A stretch of DNA of 25,942 bases from Zwartia sp. (GCA_030653405.1 JAURZO010000008.1:1-25942), one strand, 5' to 3'. Counted from the first letter of the stretch, positions 17,092 to 24,012 are shown. Made by a program: numbers and translations. The notes: generated from the sequence alone by a model not told the origin.

Positions 17092-18173
17092 CAAACGTCG
17101 TCACCTAGGGCGGCCAAGAGCTCAGCCTGATGTTCAGCAATCAGTGCTCCCGTTACCTCACTGAGGTCACCTTCCATGATGGTACCGAGCTTGTAGAGCG
17201 TCAGGTTGATACGATGATCGGTCAGCCGTCCCTGAGGAAAGTTGTAAGTGCGTATGCGTTCTGAGCGGTCGCCAGATCCGACGAGACTCTTACGCTGGGC
17301 AGCTTCTTTGTCATGCTGCTCACGCTGGACCTTATCTTTCAAACGCGCCGCCAGCACCTGCATCGCCTTGTCTTTGTTGCGATGCTGCGAGCGATCATCT
17401 TGACACTCGACGACTAACCCGGTGGGTAAGTGGGTGATCCGTACGGCAGAGTCAGTCTTGTTGATGTGCTGCCCACCTGCTCCACTGGCACGAAAAGTAT
17501 CAATCCGCAGTTCGCTTGGATTAATCACAATATCTGTCGCTGCGTCGGCCTCCGGCATCACCGCCACGGTGCAGGCGGAGGTGTGAATGCGCCCCTGGGC
17601 TTCGGTGGCGGGTACCCGCTGAACACGGTGAGCACCCGACTCAAATTTCAAACGCCCGTAGGCTCCGTCACCATCAATTCTGATGATCACTTCCTTATAA
17701 CCGCCAAGCTCGGAGGGGCTCTCGGACATTAACTCCACCCGCCAACCCTGTTGCTCGGCATAACGCGTATACATCCTAAGCAAGTCGCCGGAAAAAAGCG
17801 CACTTTCATCCCCTCCCGTTCCGGCACGGATCTCCAGAAAGACACTCCGCCCATCGTCAGGGTCTTTAGGCAACAACTGAAGTTGTAGATCAGCGCCGAG
17901 ATTTTCGATGCGGTCTTTACATGTGTCGATTTCCTCGAGCGCCATGGCCTTCATTTCGGGGTCGTCGAGCATCTCTTTGGCGCCTTGCAAATCGGCTTGC
18001 GCACCCTCAAAAGCTTCGAATGCTTTGACGACTGGCTCCAGCTCTGCACGCTCACGCGACAGCTTACGAAACTGATTCATATCTTGAGCCGCATCAGGTT
18101 CGGCAAGCAAGGCATCCACCTCGACCAAACGACGTGAGAGGTGCTCAAGGCGAGCGCGCATTGAAGGTTTCAT
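17091..18173 (-). CDS. prfA: Peptide chain release factor 1
   Basis: RF1 recognises UAA and UAG stop codons and triggers peptide release. The codon-recognition motif PAT is at residues 188-190 (RVPATEAQGRIHTSA) and the catalytic GGQ at 233-235 (SGAGGQHINKTDSAVRIT). The length is 360 residues, as in E. coli. Its stop overlaps the prmC start, and it lies 86 bp downstream of hemA. The 86-bp gap shows no terminator, consistent with one transcript. Confidence 0.98.
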   Translation of the reverse strand: MKPSMRARLEHLSRRLVEVDALLAEPDAAQDMNQFRKLSRERAELEPVVKAFEAFEGAQADLQGAKEMLDDPEMKAMALEEIDTCKDRIENLGADLQLQLLPKDPDDGRSVFLEIRAGTGGDESALFSGDLLRMYTRYAEQQGWRVELMSESPSELGGYKEVIIRIDGDGAYGRLKFESGAHRVQRVPATEAQGRIHTSACTVAVMPEADAATDIVINPSELRIDTFRASGAGGQHINKTDSAVRITHLPTGLVVECQDDRSQHRNKDKAMQVLAARLKDKVQREQHDKEAAQRKSLVGSGDRSERIRTYNFPQGRLTDHRINLTLYKLGTIMEGDLSEVTGALIAEHQAELLAALGDDV

Positions 18174-18259
18174 AAAAACAATTTGTATTAAAAGAGTGGG
18201 GAAACGACTGTTAGAGAACGACTCATCACTCGCAAGTGTGAGAGATGCAAGCAGTGTCG

Positions 18260-19534
18260 CTAACGCCGTTCTGACCCTGAAGGAAATATGCGTGGCAGCC
18301 AGTTGAGCAATTGCTGACGCTCGGACACTTCGCTGTGATTCAACGCAGCAAGAGTGCCATGAAGATATTTTTGAGTGAGACCATGGGCCAATTGTTCGAG
18401 GACTGCCTCAGGCGAGTCGCCCTTGGCCAGCATTCGGCGTGCGCGCTCAAGCTCTTGAGCCTGAACAGCTTGGGCTGTCGTTTGCAAATCACGAATAGCT
18501 GGCACAGTCGCCCTGACCTGCATCCAGTGCATAAAGTTTCTAACACGGGCATCAATGATCGCCTCGGCCTGCACCACCGCAGAACGTCGTGCCTCTGTCC
18601 CACTCTGCACGACCGCACCCAAATCGTCCACTGAATAAAGGTAGACATCATCAAGTTGTGCGACCTCAGGCTCGATATCGCGCGGAACCGCCAAGTCAAC
18701 CATCACGATTGGCTTACGTTTGCGTTGTCGGGTCGCACGTTCGACCATACCAAGACCCAATAAAGGCAAGGTACTCGCCGTACAGGACACCACTACATCG
18801 AATTCAGCCAAACGATCAGGCAGGTCAGCCAACCTCATAGTGGTCGCTGAGAAACGATTGGCCAATGATTCAGCACGCTCAAGCGTGCGATTCGCCACCA
18901 CAATGGCGCCTGGCTGGCGAGCTGCGAAGTGCGTCGCGCACAATTCGATCATCTCGCCGGCACCGATAAAGAGAACCTTGGATGTCGACAAGTCACCAAA
19001 CACCCGCTCTGCCAAGCGAACAGCAGCGGCAGCCATTGAAACTGACTGTGCACCAATCGCGGTTGTCGAACGCACCTCTTTTGCAACAGAAAACGTTCTT
19101 TGAAACAACTGGTGTAGCAGTGTACCCAACGCACCCGCATCATTAGCAGCACGGACTGCGTCTTTCATCTGCCCCAGAATCTGGGGTTCGCCCAACACCA
19201 TGGAGTCCAAACCACTCGCCACGCGGAATGCATGACGCACCGCGTCATCTCGTCCGTGCAAATACACATGCGGAGCAAGCTCGCCTGCCTCAATACGATT
19301 AAAGTCGGCGAGCCATGCAGGCAACTGTTGCGCCACCTGCGGCTCCGCCGCACAGTAAAGCTCTGTGCGATTACAGGTGGAGAGAATGGCGGCTTCTTTG
19401 ACTGCGCCACCAAAGGCTTGACGCAGAGCATTGATTGCCGGCTGCACTAAATCCTCAGGCATAGAAACACGCTCACGCACCGAAACGGGCGCAGAGACAT
19501 GGTTTAAACCCAAGGCGAGGACGCTAACCGACAT
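18260..19534 (-). CDS. hemA: Glutamyl-tRNA reductase
   Basis: HemA reduces glutamyl-tRNA(Glu) to glutamate-1-semialdehyde with NADPH, the first committed step of C5 tetrapyrrole synthesis. The catalytic nucleophile is Cys 54 in ILSTCNRTELY, the typical LGLNHVSAPVSVRE starts the protein, and GEPQILGQMKDA and KVLFIGAGEM (NADPH site) follow. The C-terminal dimerisation helix ends LLNWLPRIFPSGSERR. The length, 424 residues, is normal. It opens the operon hemA-prfA-prmC-grxD-ubiX and is divergent from the Bug-type protein, with 131 bp between them. A perfect TATAAT lies 38 bp upstream of the start. Confidence 0.97.
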   Translation of the reverse strand: MSVSVLALGLNHVSAPVSVRERVSMPEDLVQPAINALRQAFGGAVKEAAILSTCNRTELYCAAEPQVAQQLPAWLADFNRIEAGELAPHVYLHGRDDAVRHAFRVASGLDSMVLGEPQILGQMKDAVRAANDAGALGTLLHQLFQRTFSVAKEVRSTTAIGAQSVSMAAAAVRLAERVFGDLSTSKVLFIGAGEMIELCATHFAARQPGAIVVANRTLERAESLANRFSATTMRLADLPDRLAEFDVVVSCTASTLPLLGLGMVERATRQRKRKPIVMVDLAVPRDIEPEVAQLDDVYLYSVDDLGAVVQSGTEARRSAVVQAEAIIDARVRNFMHWMQVRATVPAIRDLQTTAQAVQAQELERARRMLAKGDSPEAVLEQLAHGLTQKYLHGTLAALNHSEVSERQQLLNWLPRIFPSGSERR

Positions 19535-19571
19535 AGATAAAGGAATTTGTTAGATCTACGTAACAACCCTC

Positions 19572-19577
19572 ATTATA
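19572..19577 (-). promoter_or_regulatory. Candidate -10 box of the hemA operon
   Basis: The minus strand reads TATAAT here, inside CCCTTATAATGAGGG, 38 bp upstream of hemA. No good -35 hexamer lies 16-18 bp further upstream, so an activator or another arrangement may be used. Confidence 0.45.
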
Positions 19578-19639
19578 AGGGCTCTGACGGGTTTATAGAT
19601 GAAATGCCCCTTGCTCTGAGCGGAAGCCTGGACATTCCG

Positions 19640-19645
19640 TACAAT
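19640..19645 (+). promoter_or_regulatory. Candidate -10 box of the Bug-type gene
   Basis: TACAAT lies 21 bp before the ATG at 19666, and the ribosome site CAGGAGA follows it. The -35 region is poor; TTGCTC lies 23 bp upstream, too far for a standard promoter. Confidence 0.3.
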
Positions 19646-19665
19646 TCTGGGCACAGGAGACCCTA

Positions 19666-20646
19666 ATGAAAATTCAAAAAATAATGACACGTGCCGTCTT
19701 GGCTCTTTTTCCTTTACTGGCGGCCCAGCAGGCATCTGCCAGCGCCGACTACCCCAACAAACCAATCCGCATTGTTGTTGCGTATGCGCCCGGAGGCTCA
19801 ACAGACATAGTCGCGAGGCTCTTTGCTCAGGAACTCGGCACCAAGCTCGGGCAACCCATTTTGGTGGAAAATCGCGCAGGCGCAGGCACCCTAATTGGTA
19901 CGGAATCGGTGATCAAAGCGCCCCCCGACGGTTACACACTGTTTTGGGGGACTCCCGCAACAGTCATCACCCCTCTTTTACATAAAAAACCAACCTATGA
20001 CGTCCTAAAAGACCTCCAGCCCGTGACTCTGGCCACTACACAATCGATGGGCGTCCTGGTTTCAGACAAAATCGGTATCAACAATGTCAGCGAACTCGTC
20101 AAATATGCCAAGGCTAACCCAGGTAAAGTGAATTTCGCCTCTTCGGGCAATGGCTCCGCACAGCATCTTGCGGCCGAAGCTCTTAACAATGCCGCCAACA
20201 TTAATATGCTTCACATCCCCTACAAAGGAGCAGGGGTAGCACTCAACGACCTCGTGGCTGGCCGTGTGGATGTCATGATCACCTCTCTGGTCGGCAACAT
20301 GATGGAGCAAGTCAAAGAAGGTCGCATCAAACTCATCGCCACAACAGGTCCGGAGCGCAGCAGCACTATGGCCAACATTCCCACGGTGGCAGAAGGTGGC
20401 GTACCGAACTTCGGGATTCGCACTTGGACCGCATTGTTCGCTCCCACCAATACTCCGCCCGAAGTGATCGACAAACTCAACCGCGCCATGGTGGATATTC
20501 AAAAGGATGGCAGCATCCAAAAAAAGATTGAAAATCAGGCGATGGACGTCACGGTCGTGTCTCCCAAAGAGCTCAGTGCTATGCTCTCGGCTGAAAGCGA
20601 TTTTTACTCCGCAATCCTAAAACAGACCAGCACAAAGCTCGATTAA
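19666..20646 (+). CDS. Bug/TctC-family periplasmic solute-binding protein
   Basis: A 326-residue extracytoplasmic binding protein of the Bug (tripartite tricarboxylate transporter receptor) family, abundant in Alcaligenaceae and relatives. A signal peptide is clear: charged MKIQKIMTR, hydrophobic AVLALFPLLAAQ, and cleavage after SAS-A near residue 26. The mature protein starts DYPNKPIRIVVAYAPGGSTD, the family signature, with RAGAGTLIGTESVIKAPPDG and the later HIPYKGAGVALNDLVAGRVD. CAGGAGA precedes the ATG. No TctA/TctB membrane partners are nearby, so it is an orphan receptor. The ligand, probably a small carboxylic acid, cannot be predicted. The tRNA-Phe gene begins 41 bp downstream; no terminator is visible between them. 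Confidence 0.93.
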   Translation: MKIQKIMTRAVLALFPLLAAQQASASADYPNKPIRIVVAYAPGGSTDIVARLFAQELGTKLGQPILVENRAGAGTLIGTESVIKAPPDGYTLFWGTPATVITPLLHKKPTYDVLKDLQPVTLATTQSMGVLVSDKIGINNVSELVKYAKANPGKVNFASSGNGSAQHLAAEALNNAANINMLHIPYKGAGVALNDLVAGRVDVMITSLVGNMMEQVKEGRIKLIATTGPERSSTMANIPTVAEGGVPNFGIRTWTALFAPTNTPPEVIDKLNRAMVDIQKDGSIQKKIENQAMDVTVVSPKELSAMLSAESDFYSAILKQTSTKLD

Positions 20647-20667
20647 ACACGCTTGTCTGAATTGGTG

Positions 20668-20673
20668 TAATAT
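20668..20673 (+). promoter_or_regulatory. Candidate -10 box of tRNA-Phe
   Basis: TAATAT is followed by the GC-rich stretch GCGGGC and lies 14 bp before the tRNA. A GC-rich discriminator is typical of stable-RNA promoters under stringent control. The -35 box is unclear. Confidence 0.4.
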
Positions 20674-20687
20674 TGCGGGCTTCAGTT

Positions 20688-20763
20688 GGCCCGGTAGCTC
20701 AGTCGGTAGAGCAGAGGATTGAAAATCCTTGTGTCGGTGGTTCGATTCCGCCCCGGGCCACCA
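20688..20763 (+). tRNA. tRNA-Phe (anticodon GAA), CCA encoded
   Basis: A full cloverleaf can be drawn: acceptor GGCCCGG (20688-20694) with CCGGGCC (20753-20759); D arm GCTC/GAGC; anticodon stem GAGGA/TCCTT with loop TTGAAAA, so GAA at 34-36; T arm GGTGG/CCGCC with loop TTCGATT; discriminator A and CCA at 20761-20763. It is intact. Its 3' half, from the anticodon arm on, is the parent of the direct repeats at 21544, 22759 and 24699. Confidence 0.97.
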
Positions 20764-20938
20764 CTGAAATCATAGAAACCCCTGCGTTCGCGCTGGGGTT
20801 TTTGCTTTTGTGGGCTTGTTTTTATACCGGGCACATGGTCGACAGGCTGACCGCGTCCTTTTGAACGGACGATACCTAGAGCGTCCGGTTACGGTACGAT
20901 TCGTCATCCATTTCGTTACCTCTTGAAACAGACTTTAA
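20715..20938 (+). repeat. Array repeat copy 0 (3' half of tRNA-Phe, terminator and downstream segment)
   Basis: This is the native copy. Segment A runs from the anticodon arm AGGATTGAAAATCCT (20715-20729) through CCA and the terminator to about 20820. Segment B (about 20818-20938) starts TTTTATACCGGGCACATGGT and holds CGTCCTTTTGAACGGACG, an imperfect inverted repeat. It then has CTAGAGCGTC and a decayed form of the palindrome seen in other copies. Segment A recurs at 21544, 22759 and 24699, and B at 22851, 23769 and 24793. Confidence 0.85.
20776..20803 (+). terminator. Intrinsic terminator of tRNA-Phe
   Basis: AAACCCC pairs with GGGGTTT. Inside, GCG pairs with CGC around a TTCG tetraloop, and T-runs follow. 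It is copied with every array repeat. Confidence 0.88.
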
Positions 20939-20985
20939 GCCAAAAAACATTCAGAATTGAAGGCCTATTCAGGAGTTTAAAAGCC

Positions 20986-21210
20986 ATGCCACCGCACCTC
21001 TCCAATACCCAACATACCTTTTCAGAACCAAAGCCTTACAACCGTGGTGCTAGCGATGAGAGCAATAACGACTCAAATAGCTTGCAAGTTCAACAAGATC
21101 GAACATGGCTACGCGAGCAATTACTAGCTGGCCTAAATTCGCCTCTGTGCGATCCCATTACGCCAGCTTACTTCGAGCGACTGCGGGCACGCGCACGCGG
21201 AGAGTTCTAA
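20986..21210 (+). CDS. ParD-like antitoxin (C-terminal half recognisable)
   Basis: A 74-residue protein from the ATG at 20986, ten bases after AGGAG (20971-20975). The frame is open further upstream to 20923, but that part lies in repeat segment B. The C-terminal part, DRTWLREQLLAGLNSP followed by ITPAYFERLRARARGEF, resembles the toxin-wrapping tail of ParD-type antitoxins. The N-terminal half (MPPHLSNTQHTFSEPKPYNR, then Ser/Asn-rich) shows no clear ribbon-helix-helix, so DNA binding is doubtful or divergent. It is followed after one base by a ParE-like gene, which supports the assignment. I see it as a probable antitoxin, with moderate confidence. Confidence 0.65.
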   Translation: MPPHLSNTQHTFSEPKPYNRGASDESNNDSNSLQVQQDRTWLREQLLAGLNSPLCDPITPAYFERLRARARGEF

Positions 21211-21211
21211 A

Positions 21212-21544
21212 TTGGCGGGCAAATCCATCATCCCACATCGTCACGCACTGGAGGATGCTGATGATGTTATTGATTACTACCGCCAACACGCTGGGACTCT
21301 TATTTCTCAAAATTTTGCATCAGAGGTTGCAGACTCTTACGTTTGCCTTAGTCAACATCCAAATATTGGATCGCCGCGCCCAGCGTTCGACTTGGACATT
21401 GAAGGCATCAAATCTTGGGCTTTAAATCGCTTTCCTCACCAGATATATTACAGAGCGTTCAATGACCGAGTAGAGCTTTGCCGAGTCCTCCACCCTAAGC
21501 GAGACATCACCCAAGCAATGCTATCTCGTGAAAGGTTTCAATAA
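21212..21544 (+). CDS. ParE/RelE-superfamily toxin
   Basis: A 110-residue protein with the ParE/RelE pattern: ALEDADDVIDYYRQHAG helix, NFASEVADSYVCLSQHPNIG, then strands ending FPHQIYYRAFNDRVELCRVL and HPKRDITQAML. ParE-type members poison DNA gyrase, while RelE-type members cleave mRNA; which applies here cannot be told. The start is a TTG at 21212, one base after the antitoxin stop; no ATG or GTG precedes the conserved region. The stop codon TAA (21542-21544) runs straight into repeat copy 1, so the gene fills its module to the edge. Confidence 0.8.
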   Translation: MAGKSIIPHRHALEDADDVIDYYRQHAGTLISQNFASEVADSYVCLSQHPNIGSPRPAFDLDIEGIKSWALNRFPHQIYYRAFNDRVELCRVLHPKRDITQAMLSRERFQ

Positions 21545-21645
21545 GGATTAAGCATCCTCGGCCCTGGTCGATTCCGCCCCGGGCCACCACTGAAACTATA
21601 GAAACCCTAGCGTTCGCGCTGGGGTTTTTGCTTTTGTGGGCTTGT
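21544..21645 (+). repeat. Array repeat copy 1 (segment A only)
   Basis: It starts AGGATTAAGCATCCT (21544-21558), the tRNA anticodon stem with an altered loop. TCGATTCCGCCCCGGGCCAC, CACTGAAACTATAGAAACCC, the terminator and TTGCTTTTGTGGGCTTGT follow. It matches the tRNA-Phe locus closely up to 21644 and then diverges. The 5' half of the tRNA is absent, so it cannot make a tRNA. Confidence 0.88.
21602..21629 (+). terminator. Terminator in repeat copy 1
   Basis: AAACCCTAGCG, loop TTCG, CGCTGGGGTTTTT. The inner A-T pair replaces the T-T mismatch of the parent, so the stem is kept. It closes the parDE module. Confidence 0.8.
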
Positions 21646-21758
21646 AACTAGATGTTTCGGACTGAACACCACCCCAATCACTTTATCTTTGATTGTTTGT
21701 TGACACCATGAGCACTAATATAAGCACACACATAGCCTCTATTTACAGCGCAAAAATC

Positions 21759-22007
21759 ATGGCACATCTGATTTTGGCAGACATCACTGCAAGCATCTCA
21801 GAACTCAAGCGTAACCCTATCGCCACGGTTGCCTCTGGCGAAGGCTCAGCTGTTGCCATTCTTAATCGCAACGAGCCTGCTTTTTATTGTATTCCTGCCA
21901 AAACCTATGAAGCATTGTTAGAGCGGCTTGAAGATCTAGAGCTTAATAAAATTGCTGACTCTCGCAAAGGTCAGCCTTCTATCAAGGTCAGTATCGATGA
22001 CCTTTGA
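21759..22007 (+). CDS. Phd/YefM-superfamily antitoxin (RelB/StbD type)
   Basis: An 82-residue antitoxin starting MAHLILADITASISELKRNP, with SGEGSAVAILNRNEPAFYCI and a C-terminal helix ending KVSIDDL. This is the StbD/RelB-like branch of the Phd fold: the N-terminal half dimerises and binds operator DNA, and the tail covers the toxin. The frame extends upstream to 21693, with a further ATG at 21708, but family alignment favours 21759. The ribosome site there is weak. It overlaps the toxin start by 11 bases, typical of translational coupling. Confidence 0.9.
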   Translation: MAHLILADITASISELKRNPIATVASGEGSAVAILNRNEPAFYCIPAKTYEALLERLEDLELNKIADSRKGQPSIKVSIDDL

Positions 22008-22296
22008 ATTGGCGTTTTGCAAAGATGCCCTCAAAGAATGGAAAAAATTAGACAACAGCATCAAATCGCAATTCAAGTCCAAGCTAAGTGAAAGACTTGA
22101 ACACCCAAGAGTAACTAGCGCAAAACTTAGCGGCCATTCAAACAGATACAAAATTAAACTTCGCAACAGCGGGTATCGACTTGTTTACGAAGTCGTCGAT
22201 AAAAAACTCATTGTTGTGGTCGTGGCGATCGGAAGACGGGAACACAATCTGACTTATGTCGTTGCCGCAGGTCGTCAAATCAAGGAGGCCGATTAA
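21997..22296 (+). CDS. RelE/StbE-family toxin
   Basis: A 99-residue toxin from the ATG at 21997, starting MTFELAFCKDALKEWKKLD. It continues with RLEHPRVTSAKLSGHSNRYK and KLRNSGYRLVYEVVDKKLIV, then VVVAIGRREHNLTYVVAAGR. This is the RelE/StbE pattern, with the basic and tyrosine residues expected of a ribosome-dependent mRNA endonuclease. A longer frame from 21952 would overlap the antitoxin far more and adds no conserved sequence. The stop TAA (22294-22296) falls inside a 9-mer shared with the start of repeat copy 2. Confidence 0.9.
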   Translation: MTFELAFCKDALKEWKKLDNSIKSQFKSKLSERLEHPRVTSAKLSGHSNRYKIKLRNSGYRLVYEVVDKKLIVVVVAIGRREHNLTYVVAAGRQIKEAD

Positions 22297-22309
22297 TCAG
22301 ACGGTTGAA
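22291..22309 (+). repeat. Possible scar of a deleted array repeat between relE and brnT
   Basis: GATTAATCA (22291-22299) equals the start of copy 2 (22761-22769). The directly adjoining GACGGTTGAA (22300-22309) equals part of the orphan B segment (23808-23817). The fusion of the start of A to late B suggests an internally deleted repeat. Both matches are short, so chance is not excluded. Confidence 0.4.
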
Positions 22310-22314
22310 AATTC

Positions 22315-22530
22315 GTGGGCTTTGAAGAAGCAAAGTCAGCCTTCTATGACGAGCGGGCGAAGTTAATAAACGATCCAGATCACTCTGCCGATGAAGAAAG
22401 ATTTATTTTGTTAGGGCTGAGTCATTTACTGCGCGTAGTAGTGGTTTGCCATTGCTACCGTGGCGACGATAATGTGATCCGAATTATTTCGGCTCGCAAA
22501 GCTACAACTCAAGAATTAAAAGCCTACTGA
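22315..22530 (+). pseudogene. brnT: BrnT-family toxin, N-terminally truncated
   Basis: The frame reads GFEEAKSAFYDERAKLINDP, DHSADEERFILLGLSHLLRV and VVVCHCYRGDDNVIRIISAR up to KATTQELKAY, a clear BrnT ribonuclease-toxin match. Full-length relatives have about 19 more residues at the start (a WDE...KHGV strand and helix). Here an in-frame TGA at 22306 closes the frame three codons before the first possible start, the GTG at 22315. No ribosome site is correctly placed. The toxin is therefore probably inactive or altered, while its antitoxin BrnA is intact just downstream. The truncation point coincides with the possible repeat scar at 22291-22309. Confidence 0.75.
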
Positions 22531-22539
22531 AGGTGACAT

Positions 22540-22749
22540 ATGCGCAAAGAATATGATTTTTCCAAAGCTCGAAAAAACCCCTACGCTTCTCAACTCAAGA
22601 GGCCGATTACTATTCGACTCGATGAAGACTCTATTGCTTACTTTAAAACCATCTCTGAAGAAGTAGGTATCCCCTATCAAAGTCTGATCAATCTCTATTT
22701 GAGGGACTGTGCTGCTTCACAAAAGAAGCTAAACCTTAATTGGAAATAA
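22540..22749 (+). CDS. brnA: BrnA-family antitoxin
   Basis: A 69-residue antitoxin starting MRKEYDFSKARKNPYASQLK, then RPITIRLDEDSIAYFKTISE and a second helix GIPYQSLINLYLRDCA. This is the CopG/MetJ-like ribbon-helix-helix of BrnA, which binds its own promoter and neutralises BrnT. AAGGTG precedes the ATG by a few bases, and the gene begins 9 bp after the brnT stop, the normal toxin-first order of this family. It ends 9 bp before repeat copy 2. Confidence 0.9.
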   Translation: MRKEYDFSKARKNPYASQLKRPITIRLDEDSIAYFKTISEEVGIPYQSLINLYLRDCAASQKKLNLNWK

Positions 22750-22758
22750 TTCGAAGTC

Positions 22759-22976
22759 AGGATTAATCATCCTAAGCCCCGGGTTCGATTCCGCCCCGGG
22801 CCACCACTGAAACTCTAGAAACCCCTGCGTTCGCGATGGGGTTTTTGCTTTTGTGGGCCTGTTTTTATACCGAGCACATGGTTTACAGGTTGGGAACGTA
22901 TTTTCGAACGATCGAAACCTCAGTCATCAGATTTCAGGACGGTTGGCATTGCCGATGCCGTTTAAAACGACAGTTA
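22759..22976 (+). repeat. Array repeat copy 2 (segments A and B)
   Basis: It begins AGGATTAATCATCCT (22759-22773), then CCCGGGTTCGATTCCGCCCC and GGGCCACCACTGAAACTC, the terminator, and TTTTATACCGAGCACATGGT. A decayed CGTATTTTCGAACGATCG follows. The segment ends in TGCCGTTTAAAACGACAGTT (22956-22975), one arm of the shared palindrome. It is the most complete copy besides the native locus. Confidence 0.88.
22819..22846 (+). terminator. Terminator in repeat copy 2
   Basis: AAACCCC pairs with GGGGTTT around an inner stem with TTCG loop. One inner pair is lost (G-A), but the outer stem and T-run are intact. It closes the relBE-brnTA module. Confidence 0.78.
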
Positions 22977-22986
22977 GGTAAATGCT

Positions 22987-23691
22987 TTACCCTTTGCTCT
23001 CCAAAATATCCTCTATCAACCTATTGAGTCTCAGCAGTTGCTTAAAATCTTTCACAATGTGATCGACAAGCTCTGGCGATATAAATTCAGTTAGAGATAT
23101 TTTTTTCTGAACTAGGAAGTTTTTAAGTTTTATCCAATCAATATCAGGATGATCCGCCTCAAATCCGCGAGGCACGCGGGAGGCAGAGTATGTCAAACTA
23201 AAGCCACTCTCAAAACGTGCCTTGAATTCACGATCTTTAAAAAGCTGATGGAAAGGTTTTGAATGACCAGCAATGGAGTTCCTGACCTTTTTTAACTGTG
23301 GCCCAGAAGGCATAAACAAACCCCCGGCAACAATGATTCCTTGATAGGCAGGTTCATTGGGTAATATTCCGAAAAACAGATGAGGGTTTCTTTCAAAACG
23401 AGAAGCGGATGGCTTGGCTGCAGATAACGACAACCAGTCTTTGTAGTGTGGCTCGCCGCTAACAACCTTGTTTGATGCCCTTTTAATACGACCGATCCCT
23501 TTAGTTGGGAAATGATAGTCTGGCGCAAATGGAAGGAGAGTGTCTTTGAGGTTCTCTGCCAATTCAACAAATGGTAGCTTCAGAAGATCGTCGTATTCCT
23601 TTTGATGTTCATCGAGCCAATCAGGATTAGCTTGTTGTCCAGCTTTCTTTAAAAATGGAATCGTCTTAATCGAAAATTTTCTTTGTGTCAC
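22987..23691 (-). CDS. DUF2461-family-like protein
   Basis: The proposed product has 234 residues and resembles DUF2461 (TIGR02453) proteins: FSIKTIPFLKKAGQQANPDW, LDEHQKEYDDLLKLPFVELA, then GRIKRASNKVVSGEPHYKDW, which replaces the usual ...RDxRFSxDKTPYK segment. LFFGILPNEPAYQGIIVAGG and a C-terminal VPRGFEADHPD follow. The function of the family is unknown. The frame is open to a TTG at 23760, but I favour the GTG at 23691, nine bases after AAAGGA; the TTG has no ribosome site. It is the only minus-strand gene of the array and is AT-rich compared with lysE next to it. It ends 10 bp from repeat copy 2, so it is transcribed towards that repeat. Confidence 0.7.
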   Translation of the reverse strand: MTQRKFSIKTIPFLKKAGQQANPDWLDEHQKEYDDLLKLPFVELAENLKDTLLPFAPDYHFPTKGIGRIKRASNKVVSGEPHYKDWLSLSAAKPSASRFERNPHLFFGILPNEPAYQGIIVAGGLFMPSGPQLKKVRNSIAGHSKPFHQLFKDREFKARFESGFSLTYSASRVPRGFEADHPDIDWIKLKNFLVQKKISLTEFISPELVDHIVKDFKQLLRLNRLIEDILESKG

Positions 23692-23768
23692 GTACGAGCA
23701 TCCTTTCGGTATGGGCTGAAATTTTTGAACGTTCTCACTAAGTATAGGAGTGTTACTCAATTATTTGA

Positions 23769-23848
23769 CCGTTTTTAATGGACACAATCTTGAGCGTCTA
23801 GTTTCTGGACGGTTGAAGCATAACTGTCGTTTTAAAAGACAGTTCAAA
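23769..23848 (+). repeat. Orphan segment-B copy between the DUF2461 and lysE genes
   Basis: It contains GAGCGTCTAG, GGACGGTTGAAGCATA and the imperfect palindrome AACTGTC...GACAGTT (23822-23844, centre TTTTAAAA). These line up with copy 0, copy 2 and copy 3 in the same order. The tRNA part and terminator are absent. It may mark a former module border. Confidence 0.65.
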
Positions 23849-24012
23849 ACAGCCTGTATGATTTACATCAATCACTGTAGGACAAAAGATGAAAATCATC
23901 CTCAGCAAAGAATTTACAGCTAACCTTCCTTTGGGCGCTTCGGGACAAGGTCGATAATGCTCAACATTGAAATTGTCAGAAACAAAGTTAACCGCATCTA
24001 GGAGCATCATTC
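23849..24012. other. Gap before lysE, no gene seen
   Basis: No convincing coding frame. An AGGAG at about 24001-24005 serves the lysE start at 24013. I see no strong promoter hexamers; a promoter for lysE is likely here, and one for the DUF2461 gene lies further left. Confidence 0.4.

Noticed and set aside
18174..18259. Promoter or terminator between hemA and prfA
   Set aside because: No hairpin with T-run and no good promoter hexamers were found in this 86-bp gap.
20673..20864. Open frame of 63 codons running through tRNA-Phe, and similar frames at 22836 and 24609-24860
   Set aside because: They are translations of the tRNA and repeat sequence with no ribosome site; the similar peptides arise because the DNA is repeated.
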